A stretch of 64,000 bases of DNA from Argonema galeatum A003/A1 (GCF_023333595.1 NZ_JAIQZM010000010.1:134609-198608), one strand, 5' to 3'; counted from the stretch's first letter, positions 54,233 through 64,000 are shown. Numbers and translations: made by a program. Notes: a model not told the origin generated them from the sequence alone.

Positions 54233-54709
54233 ATGAGCCGACGATTTCGCAGTAAACGCTATCTTGCAACTCGCACTCCCATGCGGAAACTGGTTTCTTT
54301 TCAACTGGGAAACGAACGATATGCTATTTCTATCGATCGAGTGCAGCACGTTATCAACGAATTTACACCCCACGGTGTTCTTCACAGCGGTCGCAGTTTG
54401 GTAGAATATAAAAATGAAATAATTACTCTCATCGATCCGGCTAAGATTTTTATCAGCAGTCACGATGAGCGAGAACGTCAATACTTAATTATTTGTACGC
54501 TCAAAGAAGGACAGCGCATCGGTATTCCCATTCCTGAAATACCAACTGTCTTAGAAATAGCCGAAGACAAATTTGGTAAGATTCCAGAACTTTATCAGCA
54601 GGGCAACTTGTCCTCAGCAATTCAAAACATTATCCAAATTACTAATGATAAAATTATGTTTTATCTCGATTTGGAAGAGTTGGTTAATCAGCTAGTCATT
54701 ATTGATTGA
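54233..54709 (+). CDS. CheW-like protein
   Basis: 158 residues: LVSFQLGNERYAISIDRVQHVINEF, LVEYKNEIITLIDPAKIF and the C-terminal strands fit CheW. Last gene of the chemotaxis cluster, separated from cheA by repeats. The short basic N-terminal extension (MSRRFRSKRYLATRTPMR) suggests Met18 may be the true start. Confidence 0.88.
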   Translation: MSRRFRSKRYLATRTPMRKLVSFQLGNERYAISIDRVQHVINEFTPHGVLHSGRSLVEYKNEIITLIDPAKIFISSHDERERQYLIICTLKEGQRIGIPIPEIPTVLEIAEDKFGKIPELYQQGNLSSAIQNIIQITNDKIMFYLDLEELVNQLVIID

Positions 54710-54766
54710 TAAATTTCAAATTTATTTTTAATTGACAATCTTGTCTTTTTAAATCTAATATAGAAT

Positions 54767-54945
54767 ATCGTGTCCCGTTGCATCGTTAGTACATAAGTGA
54801 TACCGTCAAATTGTCTGTTGTCATCGTTGGTTAAATTTTTACCGCAGATGTAGGCGCTTCGCCTTCCCGTAGGGTAGACTCCGGAACGCAGATAAACGCA
54901 GATAAGAATAATCACAGGAATTTTTTAGGTAACCGATGCTACCGA
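54767..54945. repeat. Dispersed ~165-bp repeat, copy 2
   Basis: Nearly the same as 2793-2961, but with an internal insertion of a second small repeat ('gtaggcgcttcgccttcccgtagggtag'). It lies upstream of the dynamin-like gene. Confidence 0.8.
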
Positions 54946-54993
54946 ACATGATATAAAATCTGATATCGGTCATTAGAAGGATGGGAATTTACA

Positions 54994-57453
54994 ATGAATC
55001 AAGTAGCGCCGCAGTGTCAGAATTTGTCAGAACAGGTGGATAGTCTGCTGCATTTGCTGCATCAGGAAACGTCTTTGCGATCGCAGTATGATATCACACC
55101 AATTCAAGCTTCCCTGCGAAAAGCGATTTCCCCCAAATTTGAAATTGTGTTTGCTGGTGCGTTTAGTGCTGGTAAATCGATGCTGATTAACGCATTGCTG
55201 GAACGGGAATTGCTTTACAGCGCCGAAGGACACGCTACTGGTACGGAATGTTATATCGAATATGCGGAACTGGACAAAGAACGAGTAGTGCTGACGTTTC
55301 TCAGCGAGGCGGAGATTCGGGAACAGGCACTTGCCATCTGCAAACGACTGGGGTTAGCAGCACCTCCAAATATCTACGATACTGAGGTGATGAACCTGTT
55401 GCGCCAGGGGTGCGAAGCAATCATCCAGCAGGAGGGTGGCGAAAGCAAGTCAGAACGTGCAAAACAGGCGAAGGCGCTGATGTTGTTGCTGCAAGGGTAT
55501 GTGGCGAATTGCGATCGCATTTACGCCGATGCCAATGCCACTTATTCTATGGAACAGTTCGACTTTGCCAATCTCAAGGAAGCTGCCAGTTATGCGCGTC
55601 GGGGTAGTAACAGTGCGGTTTTGAAGCGCATCGAGTATTACTGCTATCATCCCTTATTACAAGATGGCAATATTTTGATTGATATGCCGGGGATTGATGC
55701 GCCAGTCAAAAAAGATGCCGAACTGACTTATCGCAAAATTGAAGATCCGGAAACTTCAGCAGTTGTGTGCGTTTTGAAACCAGCATCTGCGGGTGACATG
55801 ACGACGGAAGAAACGGAACTGCTGGAGAAGATGCGGGGTAATCCGGGAATTCGCGATCGCGTTTTTTACGCCTTCAACCGCATCGACGAAACTTGGTACA
55901 ACACTCAGTTGCGGCAAAGGTTGGATGACTTGATTACCTCTCAGTTTCGGGATACGCCGAAGGTATATAAAACAAGCGGGTTACTGGGATTTTACGGCAG
56001 CCAAATTAAAGGTACAAGCGGACGCGATCGCTTTGGTTTAGATTCCATCTTTTCTGAAAGCGTCAAAAATAGTAATATTCGAGAAGAAACGCCGCAGTTC
56101 GTCAATGAATTTAATCGCTACTGCGCTAACTCCGGCAAGCTGTCCCCCAGTAAGTTTCGCGTTTCTGTCAATAGTTATGAAACCCCAAACGAGAACTATG
56201 TGCGGATTCTAGCTGAATGGGGAACGCCGCTAATTAAGCAACTGATTGAAGATAGCGGCATTGAGGAATTTCGGAACGCCATTACCCATTACCTGACTCA
56301 CGAAAAACGTCCCGAACTATTTAAGAATTTGGCTGTTGACTTGCAACCTCTGTGCATTAGCCTGAAAAAACATTACCTGTCCCTATACCGAGAATTGGAT
56401 AGTCAGCCTCGCGAGATTGAATCGATGAAAGCGCAGGAATTGGGATTGCTAAACCATCAACTTCAACAAGTTGGTAATGAATTTCGCGAACACATGGCAC
56501 AAGAGGTTAATCAGGTAGTCACAGATAGCTGCCAAGGTTTTAAAACAGATTTTCACAAACTCCAATCTCGGATGATTCGCCGTTTGGATGAGTTGCTGGA
56601 TAGCTTTTCTGTGCGTGCGGCTTACCAACGCGCAACCCTCAGCCATCCTCGCAATGCTACTGCACCTTTACTTGCAGTTTTGGTGGAGGCACTTTATTAT
56701 CTGGCGAATCAATTAGAAGATATTTTAGTTGAGTCTTGCCAGGAAGTTGTTGCTAACTTTTTTCAGCGATTGACTGAGCGAATTCGCAAGTCGGAATACT
56801 ACCGTCATTTGTACCGATTGCTGGGTAATGATGGTGGAATTGAGCAACAGTTGAAGGTGCTGGAGAAACAGGTTAGTCAGGCTTTGGTTAATCAGTCGAA
56901 AGTGGAGTGCGATCGCTTTGTGCGGGAAAGTCCCCGTTTCTATGATGAAGGCACTTTCTCCATATATCAATTCCGCCAAACTTTGCAGCAAACTTCGCAA
57001 AGTTATGACTGCGAAAGCATGGTGGAAGCAGAACCGGCGATTCGACAATTATTGAAACTAGATTTTGAGCCAAAAGTTTCCGACACAATTCGCCGCACCT
57101 TCCGCCAAACCATCAATCAAACTATCAATACTCAGTTATTGCCGATGGCAGAAAACCAAGCTGATGAGATTTTGCAGCAATACAATCAGGCGCGTGCGTA
57201 TCTGGAGCAAACTTTGGAAAAAGAAGCAGAAGAGAAAATCGATCGCAATCGTCGCTTGATGAGTGAAGTTGAGGAAAAGATCGCAGTTTATAATCAGGCT
57301 AATGCTGGCATAAACGCTTGTTTGCAGGCGATGCAATTGTATGAGCATCAGTTACCTGTAATTGGTGAATCTGATGTTATGTCACTTTCTCCTAATTCAG
57401 AAACTTCTGATTTTCCTAACTTAGCTGGTATAGCAGATGTTGGAGAAATGTAG
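54994..57453 (+). CDS. Bacterial dynamin-like GTPase
   Basis: 819 residues. G1 is FAGAFSAGKSMLINALL, G2 the T of ATGTECYIEY, G3 DMPGID and G4 NRID. The C-terminal two thirds are helical stalk with a coiled coil near the end (ARAYLEQTLEKEAEEKIDRNRRLMSEVEEKI). Members remodel or guard membranes in cyanobacteria. Stand-alone gene, preceded by AGAAGG. Confidence 0.93.
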   Translation: MNQVAPQCQNLSEQVDSLLHLLHQETSLRSQYDITPIQASLRKAISPKFEIVFAGAFSAGKSMLINALLERELLYSAEGHATGTECYIEYAELDKERVVLTFLSEAEIREQALAICKRLGLAAPPNIYDTEVMNLLRQGCEAIIQQEGGESKSERAKQAKALMLLLQGYVANCDRIYADANATYSMEQFDFANLKEAASYARRGSNSAVLKRIEYYCYHPLLQDGNILIDMPGIDAPVKKDAELTYRKIEDPETSAVVCVLKPASAGDMTTEETELLEKMRGNPGIRDRVFYAFNRIDETWYNTQLRQRLDDLITSQFRDTPKVYKTSGLLGFYGSQIKGTSGRDRFGLDSIFSESVKNSNIREETPQFVNEFNRYCANSGKLSPSKFRVSVNSYETPNENYVRILAEWGTPLIKQLIEDSGIEEFRNAITHYLTHEKRPELFKNLAVDLQPLCISLKKHYLSLYRELDSQPREIESMKAQELGLLNHQLQQVGNEFREHMAQEVNQVVTDSCQGFKTDFHKLQSRMIRRLDELLDSFSVRAAYQRATLSHPRNATAPLLAVLVEALYYLANQLEDILVESCQEVVANFFQRLTERIRKSEYYRHLYRLLGNDGGIEQQLKVLEKQVSQALVNQSKVECDRFVRESPRFYDEGTFSIYQFRQTLQQTSQSYDCESMVEAEPAIRQLLKLDFEPKVSDTIRRTFRQTINQTINTQLLPMAENQADEILQQYNQARAYLEQTLEKEAEEKIDRNRRLMSEVEEKIAVYNQANAGINACLQAMQLYEHQLPVIGESDVMSLSPNSETSDFPNLAGIADVGEM

Positions 57454-58129
57454 AAAAAATTAACATTTTGCATAGCTATAGTGTTTCCATTTGAGATGTA
57501 AAGAATGGTAGGTTGGGTTAGACGCGGTAATTAACTTAATAATGATCACAGATACGTCTTTTACCGCGTCGTAACCCAACATTCACTATTAAATATGTGT
57601 TCGCGACTCATTTCAAAACGCTATAAAGTAACCCGCCTAACCAACCGAAAATCAATGATGCTGTTGGTAAATTGATGATATTTTAATTCTACACAAAGCC
57701 ACTGACTTCGCTTGGAGCCCGCCTGCGATTCAAATCGCAGGCGGGTGTGGGGGACACCACCGATTGATTTGCCAATAGCATCATCAATGATATTGTTGGC
57801 AAATTGATGATAGTTTAATTCTACACAAAGCGACTGACTTCGCTTGGGGCCCGCCTGCGATTCAAATCGCAGGCTAATAGCGAAAGTCCATTAAAATGGA
57901 CTGAATACTAATCTTTCAGTCCACTTGAGTGGACTTTCGCTATTAGCCCTGCACTTGAGTGCAGGGCGGGTGTGGGCGACACCACCGATTGATTTGCCAA
58001 CAGCATCATCAATTTCCGGGCTGACAGCGCAAGTGTAAAAATACAGTTGATAGGCGGTTTGCCGGGACTATTGACAAAATATAAATATTCTGAAACGATA
58101 GTTAGTAGAAAATTTTTAGCGAGGGTGAT
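57454..58129. repeat. 676-bp gap with tandem and palindromic repeats
   Basis: Two direct copies of about 130 bases (57652-57778 and 57782-57870: 'aaattgatgat...acacaaagc...actgacttcgcttgg...gcccgcctgcgattcaaatcgcaggc'), then the palindromes 'agtccattaaaatggact / agtccacttgagtggact', also present near 9060-9110, and 'ctgcacttgagtgcagg'. No gene. Confidence 0.8.
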
Positions 58130-58519
58130 ATGGAATTTAACTGCTATCTGCAAAAAGTCGAGGATGATGATGTTTTATCATTTGAAAATACTCTCTTAAA
58201 ATGGGCGCAATTTAAGGATTTAATTAAAGGTGCATTAGAACCATCACGTAGTAACTACTCAAAAGTTGCTAGGGCAATAGACGAAGATTTCAATTCCCAA
58301 GCAGTAAAAATATATCCAGGAGGGTTAATTGTTCCCAATAGCAGCATAGGTTGTGAAATTCTTAGAGTTGGTTCACCAGGCTGGCAAAAAGGTAAAATCC
58401 AACTAAAAATTACGCTAGAATTTATTCCTGATGAACCTGAAATTGAAGAACCAGTTGCAACCAGTCAACCCGAATCGCCTCTCGACGATTTGCGTCGGAT
58501 GATAAACGAGGATATTTAG
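58130..58519 (+). CDS. KGK-domain protein 1
   Basis: 129 residues with DDDVLSFENTLLKWAQFKDLIKGAL and the C-terminal signature GCEILRVGSPGWQKGKIQLKITLEFIPDEPE (WxKGK). KGK proteins are a cyanobacterial family of unknown function. It is followed by a paralogue, 29 bases downstream. Confidence 0.85.
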   Translation: MEFNCYLQKVEDDDVLSFENTLLKWAQFKDLIKGALEPSRSNYSKVARAIDEDFNSQAVKIYPGGLIVPNSSIGCEILRVGSPGWQKGKIQLKITLEFIPDEPEIEEPVATSQPESPLDDLRRMINEDI

Positions 58520-58548
58520 AAGTGCAGTTACATAGCTAGGAGATTGAG

Positions 58549-58971
58549 GTGCAAGATAACTACTATTTACAAGACTGCGGCGATGATGATGTTTTGTCGT
58601 TTGGGGATGAGACATTCAAAGTACATAGATTTAAGACAGCTATCAACAAATCATTTGACTCTTCAATGGGAGAAAAACTAACCGAACACTTAAAAAAGTA
58701 TCAAGGAATACCGATAGAGCGTGCAGTATGTCCTAATAATAACTATGATGAATATGCGAAATGGTTTAAAGATGGCATAGATTGTGAAATCCTAAACCTC
58801 GGTTCTAAAAGCTGGAAAAAGGGAAAAGTAAAAATTAAAATAAGCCTTGAATTTTATGCAGAGGAACAAGAAACTGAAAAAAGAGATAGCAGCAATCAGC
58901 CAGAAATCCCCCAACCAGAATCACCCCTCGACGATCTACGTCAGATGCTCAACCAAGATAATCAGCAATAA
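58549..58971 (+). CDS. KGK-domain protein 2
   Basis: 140 residues from [28 protein letters not shown] and [31 protein letters not shown] match the upstream paralogue, including the tail [17 protein letters not shown] tandem duplication. The HNH gene follows five bases later. Confidence 0.85.
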   Translation: MQDNYYLQDCGDDDVLSFGDETFKVHRFKTAINKSFDSSMGEKLTEHLKKYQGIPIERAVCPNNNYDEYAKWFKDGIDCEILNLGSKSWKKGKVKIKISLEFYAEEQETEKRDSSNQPEIPQPESPLDDLRQMLNQDNQQ

Positions 58972-58976
58972 AATAT

Positions 58977-59222
58977 ATGAGCAAAACTCCCCGAATTACC
59001 ATCCCACCAGAAGTGAGAAAATATGTATTTGAGCGCGACAAATATCAGTGCCAAAGTTGCGGTAAAACTAAACTAGAAACCGAACTCACGATCGATCATA
59101 TCATCCCGCTGGCGCGTGGCGGTTCTAACGATATCAGTAATTTGCATACCCTCTGCCGTATCTGCAACCAGAAGAAAACAGATAATTTAGATCCTCGTTT
59201 CAGGCGTCGCTTCAGTAACTGA
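58977..59222 (+). CDS. HNH endonuclease, small
   Basis: 81 residues: [61 protein letters not shown], a complete HNH with two CxxC pairs. It is directly downstream of the KGK pair and probably co-transcribed. The stop codon coincides with the start of a dispersed repeat. Confidence 0.92.
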   Translation: MSKTPRITIPPEVRKYVFERDKYQCQSCGKTKLETELTIDHIIPLARGGSNDISNLHTLCRICNQKKTDNLDPRFRRRFSN

Positions 59223-59347
59223 TATCGTCAAATTGTCTGTTGTCATCGTTGGTTAAATTTTTACCGCAGATGAAGACAGATGAACGCAGATGAACGCAGA
59301 TAAGAATAAGAACAGGATTTTTTTAGGTAACCGATGTTTAAGGACAC
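59222..59347. repeat. Dispersed ~165-bp repeat, copy 3
   Basis: Same core as 2793-2961 with extra 'gatgaacgcagatgaacgcag' units. A short inverted repeat 'cccagaaacccggtttcttgg' (59420-59446) follows before the GH57 gene. Confidence 0.8.
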
Positions 59348-59478
59348 GATCTGATTCGGATGCCCGATAATTGCATGGGAAAAAGCAAATCCAATGAAAA
59401 TTGGCGTAAATAAACTGAACACCCAGAAACCCGGTTTCTTGGAAAAACCGGGTTTCTAAGGGCGCGGCAGTTTTACGT

Positions 59479-62154
59479 TTAATACTGTTTTAACCAAACA
59501 TCGACATCAACTGCTAACTTTTTACCCAAACGCAACAGGGGACGAATTTGAGCTAATTCCCAGCGACAGATTCCCTCGTTTTCAGGCTGCCAAGTTACAT
59601 CAACCAGTATGCACTGGGGTACGATGTATTTGTGGAGGCAGCTGCAAAATACTTCCTGTACTCGATCGAGAGATAAGCCAAGATTGAGCCTAGAGCCTAC
59701 ATCGATCGTGCGTTCTATACGTTGGATATCCGTTGCCAAAGTAGTTGGGTTACCGTCGTAGAGGAGATGCCAGAGGGCTTTCAAAATCAACCGTTCCAAC
59801 GTTTGCTTCCCTTCGCGGATATTCAACTGAGAGCGCATATTTTTGGCTTCTGTGGCGATCGCTTCCAATTCGGCCAATTGGCTCAAACCCAGATGGGACT
59901 CCCCATCTGCCAAATCGGTCAATTCATGTTCCAACTCCCGCAGCGCGATCGTCGCACGGTTACTCAGCGCAATCTCTGCCGCAACCTGCAACTCTTGAGG
60001 TACGGGCAATTCATCCCGGTGGAACGCCATCAACACGCTGTAATTATCCCGGTAAACTTGGGTATAAAGTTGATCCAGCCTTGTCAGTGTTTCCTTACTC
60101 AACAGCTTCATAATCCGCTGTCTTTCTTCAGCAAACAAGTTCTGCAAACTGTAAATCGAAGACGTTCCCGAAGCGTAAGTTTCATCCCCAAACATTCTGC
60201 TCATCGCCAATATCGTTTGTGCTGCACTAGCTTGTTCTAGCGCGTCAAACAACTGCTCTTTCATCTGGGTATACGCACAACTACTGGAGAAAGGTTGAAT
60301 GCAGCAGTGGAAATCCCAACCGCCCAGATGCAGAACCGCAAATACCAGATGCACGCTCTCCCAGGTAATTTCCGATACCATCCGCACTTGCCCTACCGCC
60401 AGAGCCATTGTCCCCATGCGTTGCAACTGGTAGTCGAGGCGATGTGCGGTGTAGCAATAAACGCGAGTTTCCTGGGGATAATTGGCGAACAGGGAAGTGA
60501 TGGCGTAGTGCGCGGCTACTTGTTTAAAGCTTACCTGGGCGGATACCACTAGCTGTCGATAAACTTCAGCACCATTTTTGAACTCATGGATGTTACTCGG
60601 AGCCTGAGTAAGGTGGAGGAGAAACTCTTTTTCCAACTGCATTGCAGCTACTTCTCCTGCCAATTCCAAGGCGCGGGCGGCATAGCGGAGAATCTGCACT
60701 CCTTCTGGACGGGAAAGTTCTTCAAAAAACCAACCGCAACTGGTATACATCAGCAGGGCGTGGCGCTGCATTTCCAGCAAGCGCAGGGCGTCTATTTGTT
60801 CTGCTGGTGTAAGTTGGTGGGAGCGGTGGCGACTGAGGAATCTTTCTATGTTGGCTGGAGTGCGATCGCGAATTACATCTATATACTCATCACGCGCCAG
60901 CCAGGTGTCGAGGAAAAACTTCGGCCCAGTCTCTTCATAAACTTCGATTAAGCGATCGCGCAACCAATCCAGTGCATCCCGCAGGGGACGCCGCCATTTC
61001 TGATGCCAGCCGCCCCCACCACCGCAACCGCAATCATCCTGCCACCGATTTACCCCGTGAGAGCAACTCCAAGCTGTCACTGGCTTGAGTTCCACTTCCC
61101 AAGTAGGGGGATTGAGGCTGAGGTAATGGGCAAAGTTCGTCACCTTCCAGCCGTTACGGGGAAACTGTTCTGTAAAAGCATAGGCGAGGCACTTTTCCGT
61201 ACCTCCCTTGTGGTGACCGAAAGTTTCTCCATCGGTGGCGACGGCGATCAGCTGGGCCTGTCTGCGATCGCCACCAATGGCCGTGCCAATCCGCCCCGAT
61301 AAGTTATGGGAACTGTTGAGCAGATCGTCGAAACCCATATCCCGCGATATGGGGCCATCGTAGAAAAAGATATCTATATATTTTTCGGTGCCTGGTAGGA
61401 AACAGCGATAGGGACGCCTGGGATCGATCTGAGCGCCACCCACTTCAATCCAGTCATCCCCCCTTTCATCCCCCCCGTCTACGGGGGGGATGAAAGGGGG
61501 GTAAGCGGGCATGGGACGACAGCGCTGGGCTTGGGAGGGAGCCAGGACGATGAAGCGAATATCTTCGTCAATCAGGGTTTCTAGGGTTACATAGTCTACA
61601 GCGGCTTCTGCTAGCCACATTCCTTCGGGATCGCGACCGAAGCGGGAGCGGAAATCTTCTTTGCCCCAGCGAATTTGGGTGTATTTGTCTCGCTCATTGG
61701 CGAGTGGCATGATGATGTGGTTGTACACTTGCGCGATCGCATTCCCGTGTCCGTTCAGGCGATCGCAACTCTTGCGGTCAGCCTCTAAAATCCGCTGATA
61801 AACCTCGACATCGTAGCGTTCCAGCCACGACATCAGCGTCGGGCCGATATTAAAGCTCATGTACTCGTAGTTATTGACGATCCCCACGAGTTCGCCGCCA
61901 TCGTTTAACACCCTTGCAAAAGCATTGGGGCGATAGCACTCGTGGTGAATTCGCTCGTTCCAATTATGAAAAGGAGCCGCGCTAGGCTGACGCTCGATCG
62001 CATCTAGGTAAGGGTTTTCACGTGGAGGTTGGTAGAAATGGCCGTGGACGGTGACGAAAACGCCTGTAATCTGCGGGCGATCGCTCTGAGCTTGTTCTGG
62101 AGGTGCTAGAGGCGCAAGGCTGACCGATTCTACGTCCTCAACAAAAACTGACAT
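59479..62154 (-). CDS. Glycoside hydrolase family 57 protein (DUF3536)
   Basis: 891 residues. VTVHGHFYQPPRENPYLDAIE opens a GH57 (beta/alpha)7 domain; GMWLAEAAVDYVTLETLIDEDIRFIVLAPSQA and VATDGETFGHHKGGTEK contain the family's acidic residues. The C-terminal half (DUF3536) is helical. Enzymes of this type act on alpha-glucans, so it could work with GlgP. At about residues 215-235 the sequence PPFIPPVDGGDERGDDW is a translated palindromic repeat. Confidence 0.92.
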   Translation of the reverse strand: MSVFVEDVESVSLAPLAPPEQAQSDRPQITGVFVTVHGHFYQPPRENPYLDAIERQPSAAPFHNWNERIHHECYRPNAFARVLNDGGELVGIVNNYEYMSFNIGPTLMSWLERYDVEVYQRILEADRKSCDRLNGHGNAIAQVYNHIIMPLANERDKYTQIRWGKEDFRSRFGRDPEGMWLAEAAVDYVTLETLIDEDIRFIVLAPSQAQRCRPMPAYPPFIPPVDGGDERGDDWIEVGGAQIDPRRPYRCFLPGTEKYIDIFFYDGPISRDMGFDDLLNSSHNLSGRIGTAIGGDRRQAQLIAVATDGETFGHHKGGTEKCLAYAFTEQFPRNGWKVTNFAHYLSLNPPTWEVELKPVTAWSCSHGVNRWQDDCGCGGGGGWHQKWRRPLRDALDWLRDRLIEVYEETGPKFFLDTWLARDEYIDVIRDRTPANIERFLSRHRSHQLTPAEQIDALRLLEMQRHALLMYTSCGWFFEELSRPEGVQILRYAARALELAGEVAAMQLEKEFLLHLTQAPSNIHEFKNGAEVYRQLVVSAQVSFKQVAAHYAITSLFANYPQETRVYCYTAHRLDYQLQRMGTMALAVGQVRMVSEITWESVHLVFAVLHLGGWDFHCCIQPFSSSCAYTQMKEQLFDALEQASAAQTILAMSRMFGDETYASGTSSIYSLQNLFAEERQRIMKLLSKETLTRLDQLYTQVYRDNYSVLMAFHRDELPVPQELQVAAEIALSNRATIALRELEHELTDLADGESHLGLSQLAELEAIATEAKNMRSQLNIREGKQTLERLILKALWHLLYDGNPTTLATDIQRIERTIDVGSRLNLGLSLDRVQEVFCSCLHKYIVPQCILVDVTWQPENEGICRWELAQIRPLLRLGKKLAVDVDVWLKQY

Positions 62155-62684
62155 ATTTTTTTAGGGGCTAGGGGAAGAGAGGGGCTAGGGGCTAGGGGCT
62201 AGGGGCTAGGGGAAGAGAGGGGCTAGGGGCTAGGGGCTAGGGGCTAGGGGAAGAGGGGAAGAGTGGGAGAGTGGGGGAGAGAATCACCACTGACAACTGA
62301 CAACTGACAACTGACAACTGACCAATGACTAAGTGCTTGCTATCAAGGGTAAAAGCATCTACCAAGGGGGGGGTTTACTTGCAGCTTTTTTGATTTAACT
62401 GCAAAATCTAGGGCGCTGGGACGACGATTTAACGTAAGTTAACGAAACTTGAGCGATCGCAGCGATAGTTACAACTAAAAATTAAACAAATGAAATATTA
62501 TGTAACTCATCCGTCCCAAGTAGGAAGCCGAGGAATGCCAGAAGAGAAAAATACACTATTTTTCCTACCCTGCACAACCTAAGCAAGCGAGTATCCTAGA
62601 TTCTGACTATCACTAAGCGCCGTCTGGGAATTGTGAAATTTCAACCTCCCAGCGGAATCGATCGCAAAAAACACCGTTAATTTG
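62155..62684. repeat. Heptanucleotide repeats and intergenic region
   Basis: Upstream of the GH57 gene are (ggggcta)n arrays at 62163-62250, 'agtgggggagag' units and (caactga)n at 62289-62320. The rest (62330-62684) is the 5' region of the cax gene; I see no further gene. Confidence 0.8.
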
Positions 62685-63806
62685 ATGCTGACCAAAGACA
62701 ATATCTTCTTAGCCTTATTGGTGTTCATCCCGATTTCCATTGCTGCACACTTCCTGCATTGGGGATCGCTGACCATCTTCATCACATCGGCACTAGCCAT
62801 AGTACCCCTTGCAGCCTGGATGGGTACAGCAACCGAAGAAGTCGCTGTCGTCATTGGCCCATCCCTGGGGGGACTCCTAAATGCCACCTTTGGCAACGCC
62901 ACGGAATTGATTATCGGTATTGTCGCCCTCAATGCTGGATTGATCGATGTGGTCAAAGCCAGTATTACAGGTTCGATTATCGGCAACTTACTCCTGGTGA
63001 TGGGACTTTCCATGCTGTTGGGAGGTCTGCGCTACAAGGAACAAGAATTTCAGCCGATTGTCGCCCGCGTTAATGCTTCGGCGATGAACCTGGCTGTAAT
63101 TGCCATGTTGCTACCGACGGCGGTAAACTACACCTCTAGCGGGATTGATGAAGGCGCAATTCAAAGCCTTTCTGACTGGGTTGCGATCGTATTAATCCTC
63201 GTCTACGGGCTGACGCTGCTGTTTTCTATGAAAACTCACGCCTATCTCTACGATGCGGGCTTGGCGGAGATGGACCCTCAAGAGTTAGCAGAAGCGAATC
63301 TCGCCCCCGATCAACCACCGCAACACAAAGTGAATCTCAAGCTGTGGGCGGGAGTACTATTAGCCTGCACCCTGGCGGTAGCGGTGGAGTCGGAACTGCT
63401 AGTTAGCACCCTGGAAGAAGCGACATCCCGTCTAGGGCTAACAACTTTGTTTACCGGGGTGATCCTTGTCCCCATCATTGGCAATGCCGCCGAACACACC
63501 ACCGCTGTTACTGTGGCGATGAAAAATAAGATGGATCTTTCGGTTTCGGTGGCGCTGGGTTCAAGTCTGCAAATTGCTTTGTTTGTGGCTCCTTTTTTAG
63601 TTCTGACTGGCTGGGTGCTGCACAAACCAATGGATTTGGATTTCAATCCGTTTGAATTGGTGGCGGTAGTTGTGGCGGTGTTGATTGCTAATTCGATTAG
63701 TTCCGATGGGCGATCGAATTGGCTGGAAGGCACACTGCTGTTAGCGGCTTATACGGTTTTGGGGCTGGCATTCTACTTCCATCCGGTCATCGAAGGGATC
63801 GGGTGA
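62685..63806 (+). CDS. Ca2+/H+ antiporter (CAX)
   Basis: 373 residues, about 11 membrane helices, with the two alpha-repeats of the cation/Ca2+ exchanger family: GGLLNATFGNATELIIGIVALNAG and PIIGNAAEHTTAVTVAMKNKMDLSVSVALGSSLQIA. These contain the GNxxE ion-binding motifs. An acidic loop (EMDPQELAEANLAPDQPP) joins the halves. It exports Ca2+ from the cytoplasm in exchange for protons. Start at ATG 62685. Confidence 0.96.
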   Translation: MLTKDNIFLALLVFIPISIAAHFLHWGSLTIFITSALAIVPLAAWMGTATEEVAVVIGPSLGGLLNATFGNATELIIGIVALNAGLIDVVKASITGSIIGNLLLVMGLSMLLGGLRYKEQEFQPIVARVNASAMNLAVIAMLLPTAVNYTSSGIDEGAIQSLSDWVAIVLILVYGLTLLFSMKTHAYLYDAGLAEMDPQELAEANLAPDQPPQHKVNLKLWAGVLLACTLAVAVESELLVSTLEEATSRLGLTTLFTGVILVPIIGNAAEHTTAVTVAMKNKMDLSVSVALGSSLQIALFVAPFLVLTGWVLHKPMDLDFNPFELVAVVVAVLIANSISSDGRSNWLEGTLLLAAYTVLGLAFYFHPVIEGIG

Positions 63807-63904
63807 AATTACCCGACTTGGGTACTGTGGTTAGGTGGCAAGCCAAATTAGTTTGGCATTGTTGAAAGAGAAAAGGTCTGTTTTTTGTAGTCCTATTCAA
63901 TAAA

Positions 63905-63958
63905 CAAACAAAAACAGCGCTCGCCTGAAATATTTCAGGCGAGCGCTGTTTTTGTTTG
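63905..63958. terminator. Perfect palindrome, terminator of cax
   Basis: CAAACAAAAACAGCGCTCGC and onward forms a 26-bp perfect inverted repeat with a 2-base centre, flanked by A- and T-tracts on both sides; a strong bidirectional terminator. Confidence 0.9.
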
Positions 63959-63972
63959 ATTATTTTCTCTTA

Positions 63973-64000
63973 TAGCAACCGCCAAGGCGGTTAGGACATT
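63973..64000. repeat. Short dispersed palindrome, copy 2
   Basis: 'atagcaaccgccaaggcggttaggacatt' repeats the unit at 20372-20403, the window ending inside it. Confidence 0.7.

Noticed and set aside
59722-61302. Several plus-strand ORFs opposite the GH57 gene
   Set aside because: Shadow frames of a long, clearly coding minus-strand gene.

Overview
The window looks like a chromosome segment of a filamentous cyanobacterium. The HIP1 octamer GCGATCGC is everywhere, heptanucleotide tandem repeats and G/C-rich palindromes sit between and inside genes, and several families are typically cyanobacterial (KGK, alr0857-like, short alpha-glucan phosphorylase, GH57, a Pil/Hmp-type chemotaxis cluster). 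Toxin-antitoxin pairs are numerous.

The striking part is the first 17 kb. It combines RNA-repair genes with a family of structured RNAs that I read as Y RNAs (ligands of Ro60/TROVE proteins). On the minus strand lie a 2'-phosphotransferase (kptA), a Nudix hydrolase, an AAA+ ATPase, an Rnl5-type RNA ligase, a TROVE-like/von Willebrand A protein and an NfeD-like OB-fold protein. Upstream of the TROVE-like gene, and again inside a tRNA array, are eight elements with the same two-part stem (5' strand consensus about CGYRCCCUAAC...GAAGC-N-UACAUAC, 3' strand ...ACUUGYRCG). A ninth, shorter relative precedes kptA. Each stem carries a different cargo: a short hairpin (8923-8990), tRNA bodies joined through the acceptor stem (10555-10685, 10988-11111), circularly permuted tRNAs (11140-11280, 11353-11502, 15706-15832), a mimic of 23S rRNA helices 69-71 (10745-10931), and a mimic of the 23S sarcin-ricin loop plus GTPase-associated centre (13965-14174). 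tRNA-like modules in Y RNAs are known (YrlA). rRNA functional-centre modules and permuted tRNAs on Y stems are not something I know to be described.

From 13.5 to 16.2 kb runs a dense minus-strand array of 28 tRNA or tRNA-like units covering all 20 amino-acid identities. Two of the Y elements interrupt it, and a HTH-PD-(D/E)XK nuclease-like gene heads it. The tRNA array and the Y-RNA operon share a near-identical promoter and an rRNA-spacer-like leader (12038-12147 and 17016-17116), so they are probably co-expressed.

From 18 to 44 kb the window is accessory: VapBC-, RelE-, MazEF-, HicAB- and nucleotidyltransferase-type TA modules (one MazF broken by a stop codon), a restriction-modification pair whose nuclease has an in-frame stop, a WGR/HEAT giant protein with a SWIM protein, mutS, a TRADD-N-like pentapeptide protein beside a small membrane protein, and tmRNA (ssrA, 43182-43568).

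From 44.6 to 64 kb come housekeeping and signalling genes: glgP, a five-gene chemotaxis/phototaxis cluster (response regulator, CheW, MCP, CheA hybrid, CheW), a dynamin-like GTPase, two KGK proteins, an HNH nuclease, a GH57 enzyme and a Ca2+/H+ antiporter. At least four of the window's large proteins (MutS, GlgP, CheA, GH57) contain linkers made of translated dispersed DNA repeats.

Working model (inference): Ro/TROVE protein, Y RNAs displaying copies of ribotoxin targets, and ligase/KptA repair enzymes form an RNA surveillance and repair system.
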